This document shows positions 1 through 7,884 of a stretch of DNA of 40,967 nucleotides, piece after piece. Origin of the DNA: DASYQV01 sp036005125 (GTDB taxonomy: Bacteria; Acidobacteriota; Vicinamibacteria; Vicinamibacterales; UBA2999); NCBI GenBank assembly GCA_036005125.1, contig DASYQV010000335.1, positions 1 through 40,967 of the forward strand, read 5' to 3'. The translations under genes were made by a program, and so were the position numbers. Below the pieces are notes generated by a model. That model ran no database searches. It was not told where the DNA came from and saw only the letters and a program-made list of their open reading frames with translations. Numbering within the stretch: the first letter of the stretch is position 1; each line of letters starts with the position of its first letter.

Positions 1-1
1 C

Positions 2-583
2 CAAGAACTCGACAGCCTATCGCGATTTGTTCGCTTCCTCCAGCCCCTTGAACCGCAGACGAGCAGGAGGGGTGAGGTTCTTCGCGGGCGTAATGTGTTT
101 TACGCGATTGGGTGCACGGCCTGTCATCGCCCGATTCTGCGAACCGGCGACCTCCTGGCGGCGCCATTTGGTAACCGCGAGTTCGCCGCATTCACTGATC
201 TCCTCGTTCACGACATGGGTGCAGGGCTAAATGACGGGGTCCGTGAAGGGGACGTTACCGAGAGCGAGTTTCGTACGCCTCCGTTGTGCGGTGTCGGTCG
301 CACGGGACCGCCGTATCTGCACGACGGCAGAGCGTCGACACTTACCGATGCAATTCGTGCGCATGGTGGCGAGGCGGAATCAGCCGCAAAGCGATTCGAG
401 ACGCTGTCCGCCTCGGACCAGCCAGGCCGTGATCGCATTTCTCAAGTCGCTGTAACGTCTCCGATTCTGTCGAGTGCGCGCCATCGTACATTAGGGCCCA
501 CGGCTCACGGCGATGTTCTTGGCTGGCCCGTGTCATTTACGTTCGCTTCATGTGAAATGTCGATATTGGAAGTGAATGTCTGA
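2..583 (+). CDS. Di-heme oxidoreductase-type c-type cytochrome, C-terminal part, 5' end off the window, late frameshift
   Basis: The reading frame is open from the left edge, so this is only the C-terminal part of the protein. It contains one heme c site, GCTACH, at about 112-129, then HDMGAGLNDG, SEFRTPPL and a LHDGRA segment followed by RAHGGEA. This order is typical of the putative periplasmic di-heme peroxidase/oxidoreductase family (DUF1111/DHOR). One extra base at about 422 shifts the frame near the end: restoring it gives SDQQAVIAFLKSL and a TAA at 453-455, the family's usual C-terminus, whereas the frame as read runs on to 583 with about 43 unrelated residues. It could be an early decay event or an assembly error. 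Function in electron transfer or peroxide reduction is inferred from the family. Confidence 0.72.
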   Translation, partial: QELDSLSRFVRFLQPLEPQTSRRGEVLRGRNVFYAIGCTACHRPILRTGDLLAAPFGNREFAAFTDLLVHDMGAGLNDGVREGDVTESEFRTPPLCGVGRTGPPYLHDGRASTLTDAIRAHGGEAESAAKRFETLSASDQPGRDRISQVAVTSPILSSARHRTLGPTAHGDVLGWPVSFTFASCEMSILEVNV

Positions 584-1007
584 TTCCGGCTCGCATAATT
601 CGGGTTTTGCGGTGTCGCGCCGCTTGCCTGATGCGGTGCGTGTCACCGCTGATAGCTCCTATGGACCTTCAACGACTGTCATCAAAGGGCCATTTCGTTG
701 CGCCTTGCGTGTAAGCCATGAAACGCGATGTTCCTTGGCTTTGGCGGGCTGAGCAACCACGGTTAACCAATTGCGACAGTCGGTTTACTTCCAGCACGGG
801 GCGAGGGTTGCTGCCGTCGGTGCCGGTGGAGCGCTTCGGGTGATTGCGTCCTCAAGCGCATCGGTCGCAGCACCCAACTATTCAGCCTCGTCTCAATGAT
901 TTATCTTCGGGCGAGACAGCCAAACTCGGGAGACGTCGCTACGACATAGTCCCTCGTCAAACGAGCGCGGTCGTTGCTGGGATAACGCTTAGAAGCATTC
1001 AGCACTG
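584..1007. other. Intergenic stretch, no gene seen
   Basis: No open frame here has a recognisable product on either strand, and no strong hairpin with a T-tract was seen. It presumably holds the terminator of the upstream cytochrome gene and the promoter of the amidohydrolase, but I cannot point to convincing elements. Confidence 0.5.
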
Positions 1008-2522
1008 ATGCCTCGCCGCTCGCACTTAGCGCACTTCTGCACGAGCTCGCTCATCGTCCTCAACGCATGCGCCGGCTCGGCGCCGGATCGATTTATGCGT
1101 GCTCGCGCTTCGGTTCTGGCAATCACCCATGTTCGAATCATCGACGGCACGGGACGTCCCGCCGCGGAGGATCAGACGATCGTGTTGGACGATGGACGCA
1201 TCCGCGCTGTAGGACCCGCCGGACAGGTGGCGATTCCATCAACCGCTGAAGTTCTGGATCGAAACGGCTTCACGGCGATTCCGGGACTCGTTGGGATGCA
1301 CGAACATCTGTTTTACGAGCTCGAGACAGCGTCGGGGAGTGCCATCACGCCGGCGCAGGCGAGTTTCTCGCGACTATACTTGGCCGGCGGCGTAACGACG
1401 ATGCGCACGGCCGGCACGGTGGACTTCGAAGGTGATCGAAAAATCAAGGAGGCCATTGACGCGGGCGACGCCGTCGGCCCCGCAATCCACCTGACCGGCC
1501 CGTATTTGGGTGCCTCGACCGCGGATCCCGATCCGGATGGCGTGGCTCGAGTGGTGGACGCTCAAGCGGAACAGGGAGCGACGTCTTTCAAGGCGTATAC
1601 GAGTCTTCGACGCTCTGAGCTTCGTGCCGCGGTCGATGCTGCACACCGGCGCGGCCTTCGAATCACTGGCCATGTCTGCGCGGTCGGCTACCGCGACGCT
1701 GCTGCATTGGGCATCGACAATCTGGAGCATGGATTGGTCCTCGATACGGAGTTCTACTCCGGCAAGCAGCCAGACGTGTGTCCGAACCAGCTCGCGGTGT
1801 TCCGCGAGATGGTGAACATGGATCTGAACGACACGGCGATTCAGCAAATGATGTTCGAGCTCCGCAGTCGGGGAGTCGCCGTGACATCCACGCTTACGGT
1901 TCTTGAAAGTTATACGGGCCGGAGCATCGTCTTCGACCCTCGCGTCCCGCTACTCCTGGCATCACGGCTTCGAGGTCTGTACGACGATGCCAAGCAGCGC
2001 CGGTCGGACCCTGATAGCGCTGACGCGCGCCTGTGGTTGGCGGTACTCAAGCTCGAAATGGAGTTCGAGCGGCGGTTTGTCGCATTGGGCGGCCGCCTGA
2101 TGGCCGGAGCCGATCCCACCGGGTGGGGCGGAGTCCTGGCCGGTCTCGCGGATCAGCGAGAGCTGGAATTGCTGGTCGAAGCCGGCCTTACGGCCGAGGA
2201 GGCCGTGAAGGTGGCGACCCTGAACGGCGCGGAATACCTGCAAGAAGCCGACACGATCGGGACCATTGAAGTAGGCAAGCAGGCCGATCTGGTGCTCATC
2301 CGCGGCAACCCGGCGGCGGACATCAGCGCAGTTCGGAACGTTAAGCTCGTATTCAGGAAGGGAATCGGGTACGACGCGCATGAATTGATTGCCGCTACCT
2401 GCGGCACCGTCGGCCGGTATGACGTGTGGAGAATCCTTCCGTGGAGTGTCGCATTCTTGGTCCTCCTCGGTGCGCTAATATGGCGAGTTGTCGCGCGGCG
2501 CAGGCGGCTCGGCCTTACATAA
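1008..2522 (+). CDS. Membrane-anchored metal-dependent amidohydrolase (imidazolonepropionase/prolidase-like)
   Basis: A 504-residue amidohydrolase. The metal-site pattern is visible: GMHEH (His98, His100), SFKAYTS (Lys195, candidate carboxylated lysine), TGHV (His222), NLEHG (His241) and MAGADPTGWGG with the last metal-binding Asp. The C-terminal half has the family signature EEAVKVATLNGAEYL followed by IGTIEVGKQADLVLI. The N-terminus is a lipoprotein-like signal (SLIVLNAC, candidate lipidated Cys21), and residues about 478-494 form a C-terminal membrane segment followed by an Arg-rich tail. The combination of a lipobox and a C-terminal membrane anchor is unusual. Substrate is unknown; relatives hydrolyse cyclic amides or Xaa-Pro dipeptides. 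The gene stands alone. Confidence 0.85.
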   Translation: MPRRSHLAHFCTSSLIVLNACAGSAPDRFMRARASVLAITHVRIIDGTGRPAAEDQTIVLDDGRIRAVGPAGQVAIPSTAEVLDRNGFTAIPGLVGMHEHLFYELETASGSAITPAQASFSRLYLAGGVTTMRTAGTVDFEGDRKIKEAIDAGDAVGPAIHLTGPYLGASTADPDPDGVARVVDAQAEQGATSFKAYTSLRRSELRAAVDAAHRRGLRITGHVCAVGYRDAAALGIDNLEHGLVLDTEFYSGKQPDVCPNQLAVFREMVNMDLNDTAIQQMMFELRSRGVAVTSTLTVLESYTGRSIVFDPRVPLLLASRLRGLYDDAKQRRSDPDSADARLWLAVLKLEMEFERRFVALGGRLMAGADPTGWGGVLAGLADQRELELLVEAGLTAEEAVKVATLNGAEYLQEADTIGTIEVGKQADLVLIRGNPAADISAVRNVKLVFRKGIGYDAHELIAATCGTVGRYDVWRILPWSVAFLVLLGALIWRVVARRRRLGLT

Positions 2523-2870
2523 ATCACGACTCAGTGGGAATGGCGACATGGCGAGGAGACGTCCTCGCGCACCTGATCGCGATCGGGAACGTCAACGCCC
2601 GCTCTTGATTCTGAAGGAAAGAACGAAGCCGTTTCGTCAACGCACCCGCATGCGTCCTCCAGCTCGCCAAGCGGGGGATTCGATGCGATAGAACTCTGGT
2701 CGCCACTTGGCTTGAACAGGGTGAAATGGCGGCGTTTGGCCATCATCGACCACGGCCAAGGCTGTCGGTTCTCGCCGAAACCACCTGTTTTCGCGCATGT
2801 TGATACGCTCCGTCCAACAGCCGCCCGAGAAATTGCGCCACATCAAAAACGCCAGCTTCGCAGGATCATT
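2523..2870. other. Intergenic stretch before the IS21 remnant, no gene recognised
   Basis: Open frames exist on both strands (for example minus 2531-2746) but none has a recognisable motif or a ribosome-binding site. The stretch ends where the IS21-like left end begins, so it may be old flanking DNA of that insertion. Confidence 0.4.
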
Positions 2871-2885
2871 TGACACGTGCGGGTT

Positions 2886-2928
2886 CCGAAAATTCTGACC
2901 ATCTCCTTTCCGAAAATTCTGGCCACCT
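2886..2928 (+). repeat. Paired 19-bp direct repeats, probable transposase-binding sites of the IS21 remnant
   Basis: Two near-identical motifs, CCGAAAATTCTGACCATCT at 2886-2904 and CCGAAAATTCTGGCCACCT at 2910-2928, differ at two positions and start 24 bp apart. IS21-family ends usually carry such multiple internal repeats, bound by IstA. Confidence 0.6.
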
Positions 2929-2987
2929 GCCGGTAGCCCTATCGGGCCAGAAGATCGTCGGAGATTCCGTCTCCGACGAGGGAAAGG

Positions 2988-3204
2988 ATGATCGACATGC
3001 TCAAGTGCCACGAGATTCAGGTCCTCCGCCGCGCGGGTCACACCTGGAAGGAGATCGCGGGGACTCAGCGGCGTGTCCGTGCGGACGGTGCGGCGCATTG
3101 CCGCTGAAACCGCCGTCACCACGATCGATAACGCCGCCGAACGTGCGCAGCGGCACGTGGGGCGGCCATCCAAAGCCGAGGCCTATCACGATCTGCTGTC
3201 GTGA
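2988..3204 (+). pseudogene. istA: istA fragment (IS21-family transposase N-terminus), frameshifted
   Basis: From the ATG at 2988 the frame reads MIDMLKCHEIQVLRRAG then HTWKEIA. Removing one G from the GCGGGGACTC run near 3058-3061 lets it continue as GLSGVSVRTVRRIAAE, then TTIDNAAERAQRHVGRPSKA, to a TGA at 3202-3204. This is the HTH region and the VGRPSK linker of IstA-type transposases. Only about 70 of more than 400 residues remain and the frame is broken, so no active protein is expected. The adjacent repeats support the assignment. Confidence 0.7.
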
Positions 3205-3285
3205 GGGGAGGGGCTGCTGAGGGGCTGAGAACGCGTGTTATGCTAACCGCGAGATGGCCCTAATGTTTCCTATCGTCTCTGCTCG

Positions 3286-3993
3286 GACGTGGATGGCGTC
3301 TACTCAGCCGATCCGCGCGTCGTGGCAGCGGCACACCGTATTGGCACGCTCTCCTATGAGGAGACGCAGGAGATGGCCGAGTCGGGCGCCAGGGTGCTCA
3401 ACGCGCAAGCCGTGGAGTTCGCGAAAGAGAAGGGCATCGCGATTTATGCTCGGGCAACGAGTGGTCCCGTGCCGGGTCCCGACCCATCGTCGGACGGAAC
3501 GGTTGTCCGACGCAACGCGCCTCGGCTGCCGGGCACGGTGGTCGGCGTGGCAAGCGAACGCGACGTGCTGGTGCTCGAAGGCGAGGCGTCCACGGAAGAG
3601 CTCCTCTCGTTTCTCGACGAGCGCGCCGTCGCCGGCAAGCAACTTCACGTGGCGCACTACGACACGGGAGCACCGCGGACGACGCTTGTAGTCTCGCGAG
3701 AAAACCTGCACGACGAGCCGCGCGTGCGCGAAGGGCTGACGGCGAAGTTCGGCGTGCGGGCACGGTTGCTGGATGGGCTGGCCGCGGTGAGCGCGATCGG
3801 CGCCGGTATCAATGCGACCTACGCGAACGTGCGAATCGGTACCGAGGCATTGGGCCGTATCGGCGTGACGCCGGCAGGCGTCGCCACCTCGTCGTTTCGA
3901 ATCACCTGGATGATCCCGAGAGACCGCGTTCCCGAGGCGGTGCGCGCCCTCCATCACCGGTTCATCGAGGTTCCACGTCCGCTGCTACCGTAA
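3286..3993 (+). pseudogene. lysC: 5'-truncated aspartokinase (C-terminal half with two ACT domains)
   Basis: The frame enters aspartokinase homology at SDVDGVYSADPRVV and continues through LSYEETQEMAESGARVLNAQ and VEFAKEKGI, the end of the kinase domain. Two ACT-type regulatory segments follow (about TVVGVASERDVLVLEG, and LAAVSAIGAGINATYANVRI). Family members have about 400 residues; only about 235 remain. The N-terminal lobe with the KFGG substrate/ATP motif is absent, and upstream codons (DGPNVSYRLC) do not resemble the family. A GTG at 3289 could start translation, but the product would lack most of the active site. The break lies about 80 bp after the IS21 relic, which suggests insertion followed by deletion. 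A functional aspartokinase must lie elsewhere. Confidence 0.8.
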
Positions 3994-4162
3994 GCGCGTC
4001 GGTTCCGACGAAAGGGCGCACGCAGCTCACGCGGGGTCTGCGCCCCGTCAAGCCGCCCCGCGTAGACGAAAGCCATCGACAACTCGAGGCGGCTCGAGGT
4101 GGGTCCCCAAGCCAGCGCGAGGCTGCGCGATCGTCCAGAATCGCGCGCGCCGCGCCCGTGCA

Positions 4163-4366
4163 TCAGGCAGCTCTGACGTTCTCCGCGCGGGGCCCTTTCG
4201 GGCTGTTGCCGATGTCGAAGCTGACCTGCTGACCTTCCCTCAGGTCATCGAAACGAGTGTCCACACAGGCGGACTGGTGAAAGAAGTACTCAGAGGCGCG
4301 GCCATCTGAGATGAACCCGAACCCTTTGTCTCGTACCAAGCGCTTGATCGTGCCGGTCGCAGCCAT
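4163..4366 (-). CDS. Cold-shock domain protein (CspA family)
   Basis: A 67-residue single cold-shock domain that binds single-stranded RNA/DNA and acts as an RNA chaperone. The RNP1 motif reads KGFGFIS and RNP2 reads EYFFHQS; the protein ends with the usual VSFDIGNSPKGPRAENV. I start it at the ATG at 4366 because AGGAG (minus strand, 4375-4379) lies 8 nt upstream and the family starts at MA.GTIK. A longer frame to 4393 would add nine unrelated residues. It is monocistronic, with about 380 bp before the next gene, room for the long leader common in this family, though I cannot identify a cold-shock element. Confidence 0.93.
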   Translation of the reverse strand: MAATGTIKRLVRDKGFGFISDGRASEYFFHQSACVDTRFDDLREGQQVSFDIGNSPKGPRAENVRAA

Positions 4367-4745
4367 ACATTTCACTCCTGAATGGGATGGCAAGCATCAC
4401 CCGCTCCATGTGTCGCGGGTATCCACGTCGGGCGCAGCTCAGCTGCGCTGCCAGGTTTTTGCAGGCAAGAAGGGCTGTGTTCCGGACGTCGAGTCGCAGC
4501 CTCAGCCGTGGGCCGACATCGGATCGGAGTCAACAAACCTTACATTGCGAACCGATCGTGTCACGCGGCCCATCAGCGTCTGCGCTGACGCGCCCTCACC
4601 GAGACTGCGGCGCGATTCGATATGTGAAACGGGATGGGTGAAGCGCGGTACACACACGCGGCGAACGTTGAAGTTGAACGGTTCGCGTACTTACGAACCG
4701 GGCGCGGGTCCGAGGACCCGCGGCCCTGACAGGTCTTCTAATGGA
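4367..4745. other. Intergenic stretch upstream of the cold-shock gene
   Basis: No gene is recognised. The left part must hold the cold-shock gene's promoter and leader. The right part carries two hairpins listed separately. Confidence 0.5.
4679..4721 (-). terminator. Two adjacent hairpins 3' of the HTH gene
   Basis: CGGTTCG (4679-4685) pairs with CGAACCG (4694-4700), and GCGGGTCC (4704-4711) pairs perfectly with GGACCCGC (4714-4721) across a 2-nt loop. They lie 25 nt past the stop codon of the minus-strand HTH gene, a plausible transcript end, but there is no clear U-tract, so intrinsic termination is unproven. Confidence 0.45.
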
Positions 4746-5231
4746 TTACGAGCGCGGTGACGCGGTCTGTGACCGCGAGCCCAGCGCGCCGACCAGCGAC
4801 ATCACTGCCCGGCCAGCGCGGCCGACGGCGGCCATCGCCGTCTCGGTGCGCGTCTTCGGCAACATGTCGACGTCGGCCGACCGCCGCCGATCCACCTCTG
4901 TCGCGTATCGATAATCGTAGCGGTATTCGGTTTGACTCGCGACGATCACGGCCATCTCCCGGATGACCGGCTCCGTCCGGCGATCCCCTTGCGGGAACAG
5001 GCGGCAGAATTCGTCGACGGCGTCATTCCCATCCAGACCAATCGCCGCGGCATAGGCCCGGATGTAAGCGCGTGCATACAATCCGCGTGGCCAGTTGCTC
5101 AAATCGTTGCGTTCGAGCTCCTGGAGCAGTTCCAGCTTCACGCGCGTCTCCTGTGCGATGTCCTTGAGGGGGATGCGGTTCCGCTCGCGGCGACGACGGA
5201 GACGAGTGACGAAGGCTTCCTGCTCGGTCAT
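4746..5231 (-). CDS. Helix-turn-helix protein related to the cytoplasmic domain of RodZ
   Basis: 161 residues. Residues about 5-70 form an HTH_25-type Xre fold: FVTRLRRRRERNRIPLKDIA, then ETRVKLELLQELERNDLSNW, and PRGLYARAYIRAYAAAIGLD, the last matching the PxG.F.RGYLR.YA pattern of RodZ-like proteins. The rest is charged, and no transmembrane helix follows, unlike full-length RodZ. The C-terminus (VGRAGRAVMSLVGALGSRS) could be a short amphipathic segment. Role unknown; a DNA-binding or cytoskeleton-associated role is inferred from the fold only. A long leader with overlapping hairpins lies upstream. Confidence 0.7.
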   Translation of the reverse strand: MTEQEAFVTRLRRRRERNRIPLKDIAQETRVKLELLQELERNDLSNWPRGLYARAYIRAYAAAIGLDGNDAVDEFCRLFPQGDRRTEPVIREMAVIVASQTEYRYDYRYATEVDRRRSADVDMLPKTRTETAMAAVGRAGRAVMSLVGALGSRSQTASPRS

Positions 5232-5333
5232 GACGGTCCCCCGGGTGGGTATGGCGAATGCCCTCGCCTTCTATTGAGGCGATCCTTCCGGCGTATACGT
5301 GAATCGGATACGTCGGGCGCCCCTTTAGCGGCG

Positions 5334-5379
5334 GCCGGGGCTCCAAACCCGGCGTGGGGGCAAAGGCAATTCCCACGCC
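5334..5379 (-). promoter_or_regulatory. Overlapping, mutually exclusive hairpins in the leader of the HTH gene
   Basis: GCCGGG (5334-5339) can pair with CCCGGC (5348-5353), while GGCGTGGG (5351-5358) can pair with CCCACGCC (5372-5379). The arms share 5351-5353, so both stems cannot form fully at once. The site is about 100-150 nt upstream of the HTH start codon on its transcribed strand. Attenuator function is inference. Confidence 0.3.
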
Positions 5380-5426
5380 TCAGTCAACGATGGGAGAAGG
5401 GAGACCGTACGCTAACAGGCTCCACG

Positions 5427-5463
5427 ACTTACAGACATGATCAAAACTGTAAGTGTGCGCACA
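5427..5463. promoter_or_regulatory. 8-bp inverted repeat followed by TGTGCGCACA palindrome, operator-like
   Basis: ACTTACAG (5427-5434) and CTGTAAGT (5447-5454) form a perfect inverted repeat with a 12-nt AT-rich spacer, and the 10-bp palindrome TGTGCGCACA overlaps its right end (5454-5463). The site lies about 200 bp upstream of the HTH gene. It looks like a dimeric repressor site, but no regulator can be tied to it. Confidence 0.35.
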
Positions 5464-5624
5464 TGTTGCAAATTCGCACCCGACGATCACAGAACCGTGG
5501 CCGACTGGCGACAGTGACCCCCACACAGGGCCGCCGCCGGCCGGCCGCCGGGCAACGCCCTGAGTGGCTGGGAGCCAGAGGGATGGGGAGCGCAAAAACT
5601 GCCAACCTTGATACGGCTCGTACT

Positions 5625-5661
5625 CAGGGTCTGACCCTGGTCTGACCCCGTTCTGACCCCG
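5625..5661 (-). repeat. R2 array, copy 1 (GGGGTCAGAMC units), immediately 3' of hemQ
   Basis: Read on the minus strand, one base after the hemQ TGA come GGGGTCAGAAC, GGGGTCAGACC and then the odd palindrome CAGGGTCAGACCCTG (5625-5639). Units and end palindrome are complementary and can fold as a stem. The same arrangement follows the stop codons at 21658, 31231 and 39492. Confidence 0.75.
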
Positions 5662-6477
5662 TCAGAGAGACGGCACCTGGCCGTCCAGGACCGCGGTGAG
5701 GTGCGAGGGGGCGAACTGCAGGCCGACGTAGAACGGTCCGAACTCTGCGAACTTCGCGCTCGCCTCGTCGAACCGCATCTCGTAAATCAGCTTCTTGAAA
5801 ACGAGCGGGTCCTCGGCAAACAGGTCGACGCCCCATTCCCAGTCGTCGAACCCAATCGATCCCGAGATCACCTGCGTCACCTTGCCCGCGTAGTGGCGCC
5901 CGATCATGCCGTGCTCGCGCATCATGGCCGCGCGCCGCTCGAACGCCTCGCTGTACCAGTTGACCGTTTCGCCGCGACGCTTGTTCATCGGATAGAAACA
6001 GACATGGCGCGCCTTCGGAATCTCGAGAAACAAGCGGCTCATCACCCGCTGCCGCTGCGTCTCCATCTCCTTGTCGAACGCCTGGTCGAACTCGTCGCTG
6101 CCCGGCTTGTACCTTTCCCCGAGCTGTTCGTGGATCTTCGCGGTCATCTCGTACATCCCGAGCTCGACGATCGACACATACGAGCTGGCCGGCTCCAGGC
6201 AGTCGCGCAGCCGCGTGCGCGACAGCGCAAGCTGCGCCTGGGCAAGCTGGTCGAAACCCCGACGGAAGCAGACGAACATCAGATCTGCTTTGTGCCCGAG
6301 CGTCTGGACGAAGGCCGTCGACCCGGCATCGGGGACCGACAGCGCGCGGACCGCCTCGTCGGCGACGCGGTTCCGGTCGGCCGCATCGAGGTCGCGCACT
6401 TGGTCCCACCGGATGCGATACATCAGGTGGAGAACGCTCCAGCCTTCCAGGGTCTCCGGAACGAACGGGTTGTGCAT
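5662..6477 (-). CDS. hemQ: Coproheme decarboxylase, chlorite dismutase family (HemQ/ChdC)
   Basis: 271 residues, the size of HemQ. HemQ makes heme b from coproheme III by oxidative decarboxylation of two propionates, the last step of the coproporphyrin-dependent pathway. Visible hallmarks are FYPMNKRR (161-168; FYPMSKRR in the family), with Tyr162 in the position of the radical-forming tyrosine, and REHGMIGRHYAGK with His189 as the probable proximal heme ligand. WEWGVDLFAEDPLVFKKL, YEMRFDEASAKF and FGPFYVG follow. No other heme gene is nearby. The start is the ATG at 6477, downstream of GGAGTAAGATC. True chlorite dismutases keep a distal Arg; the YPMNKRR segment argues for HemQ. Confidence 0.92.
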   Translation of the reverse strand: MHNPFVPETLEGWSVLHLMYRIRWDQVRDLDAADRNRVADEAVRALSVPDAGSTAFVQTLGHKADLMFVCFRRGFDQLAQAQLALSRTRLRDCLEPASSYVSIVELGMYEMTAKIHEQLGERYKPGSDEFDQAFDKEMETQRQRVMSRLFLEIPKARHVCFYPMNKRRGETVNWYSEAFERRAAMMREHGMIGRHYAGKVTQVISGSIGFDDWEWGVDLFAEDPLVFKKLIYEMRFDEASAKFAEFGPFYVGLQFAPSHLTAVLDGQVPSL

Positions 6478-6510
6478 GGAGGGATCTTACTCCGGAGCTC
6501 ACTGGGTTGA

Positions 6511-6558
6511 CGTAGGCCACATCTTCAGATGGGCACGCGCCGGGTTTAAAGACCCGGC
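6511..6558. repeat. Two small hairpins of the GTAGGCC...TTTA family, between hemQ and the tolC remnant
   Basis: CGTAGGCC starts at 6511 and leads into ATCT/AGAT arms (6521-6530). GCCGGGT (6539-6545) then pairs with ACCCGGC (6552-6558) across TTAAAG. Related hairpins with different stem sequences lie at 17844-17892 and 28581-28604. The second hairpin sits where the tolC reading frame gives out and could act as a terminator between the two minus-strand genes. Confidence 0.5.
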
Positions 6559-6599
6559 TTGCGAGTCTCAAGTCAACTACCCTCTCGGCTCTGTCAGCG

Positions 6600-7432
6600 G
6601 GTCTCCCGGACGTGGTGAGATCCAGCGCGATCTCGCGGTTCGCGCGCTGACGGAATCAGGAGGGGCGTCTGGCTCTCGAGGGCCACACGCGCGCGTAGCA
6701 GCTCGAACTCGGGCTGCGTGCCGGCCGCGAAGGCCGCCTTCACCTGGCGAAGCGTGGCTTCTGCCTGCTTGATCGTCGCTTCGGCTATCGCGACGACGCG
6801 ATCGGCGAGCGCGGCGTCGTAATACGCCTGCGTAACGTCGAAGAGCAGCTGTGCGCGCGTCGACGTCAGCGCGAGCTCGGAAGCCGTCTGGCCGGTCGCT
6901 GCGATCTCGGCTTGGGCCGCCAGACGTCCGTCGGAGTACAGGCTCTGCGAGAACACGAAGTTCACGCGCCATGTTTCCTGCGGCCGAACGGCAGGCTTCT
7001 GAGGCCGTCGTCGCCACTGCCGCGGGCGAAGGGGTTGCCGATCGCCCCGCAGTTGATCGCCCGCTCGATTTCCGACAGACGATCGGCCAGCGGCGCGCCC
7101 GGGTTCGGCGCAAACGGGGCGCACGCGGGGGTCGCGCCAACGTCGAAGATGCCCTCGAACTCCGATGCGAGCGCGCGATCGTAGCTCGCGCTCGCACTGA
7201 GTTGCGGCAGGCGTCCAGTGCGAGCGCGCACCTGCTCGCCGTGCGCGCGTTCGACCCCCACGCGCGCAATCGCGACGGCCTCACCGCGCGCTTCCGCCAG
7301 CGTAAGCGCCTGCTCGAGCGTGATGGGTCCGGTTGAAATGGCGGCAGTCTGCGCCGATGCCGTCGCGGCGGCCCAGCACATCAGCCAGGCCAACAGCGCG
7401 GACCTGATGCGGCCATACTGTCGTCTCTGCAT
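6600..7432 (-). pseudogene. Outer-membrane efflux (TolC-type) protein, truncated with two frameshifts
   Basis: The gene starts at the ATG at 7432 with a signal peptide (LLAWLMCWAAATASAQ), then ITLEQALTLAEARGEAVAIA and RARTGRLPQLSASASYDRAL, the first repeat of a TolC-like protein. A one-base shift near 6985-7000 moves the frame; it resumes as ETWRVNFVFSQSLYSDGRLA, then TRAQLLFDVTQAYYDAALAD and FELLRARVALESQTPLLI. A second shift near 6655 continues as RQRANREIALDL, after which homology stops. About 275 residues remain of about 430, so the second TolC repeat and the end are missing. No RND pump or membrane-fusion partner lies beside it. I infer a pseudogene; assembly error could explain the shifts but not the missing end. 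Confidence 0.75.
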
Positions 7433-7884
7433 TTCCGTCCTGTTCCGCCTGAGGCAGGCCACCGCGACGCCGATCAATGCTGCGCGTACACATCCAGACA
7501 GACACCGTTGAGCGACGTGCGCCGCCGATACGCGCAGGCGCGGCCGGAGTCCGGCGCCGCTCGAAAATGTCGAGCAAGGGCCCGGTAGAGCAGCCTCGCA
7601 AGGCCGGTGCTGCGGCCGGACGCGCCTCAGAAAAGCAAGGCTCAACGATGAGCGAGCCACCGGAATGCGGTCGTTCACATTCATTCGAGCAACCGCTTGC
7701 GCGGGCGCGACGAACCTCTTATCGTTGGCGCGCTCCCTTGCGGCCGATGAACACGCGGGTTGACTCGGCCTCACGCGTTGATCCGGCGGTCGCCGAGACG
7801 TCTGTCGTTCGTCGCCTCGCGGTTGCACGAGCCGTTGGCTGAGTCATCAACGCGGCCGACGGCTGGCGCGCGCATGCTCTCTGA
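7433..7884. other. Divergent intergenic stretch, no gene seen
   Basis: The stretch separates the minus-strand tolC remnant from the plus-strand response regulator and should contain both promoters. GC-rich open frames cross it on both strands but none has family motifs. I do not see a convincing -35/-10 pair. Confidence 0.45.

Larger units (their letters stand above)
2871..3204 (+). mobile_element. IS21-family remnant: left end plus start of istA
   Basis: The segment begins with TGACACGTGCGGG, carries two copies of a CCGAAAATTCTG(A/G)CCA motif 24 bp apart, and then the start of an istA-like transposase gene. This is the layout of an IS21-family left end, where repeated transposase-binding sites precede istA. 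No DDE catalytic domain, istB or right end follows: the sequence passes within about 80 bp into a truncated aspartokinase. It is therefore a non-functional relic, probably left by a deletion that also removed the start of the neighbouring gene. Confidence 0.65.

Noticed and set aside
2637..3173. 178-codon minus-strand frame over the IS21 relic
   Set aside because: It overlaps the istA fragment, whose homology is on the plus strand, and shows no motif.
5325..5560. 6S RNA or another known ncRNA
   Set aside because: The region has hairpins, but no central bubble between closing stems or other family signature I can recognise.
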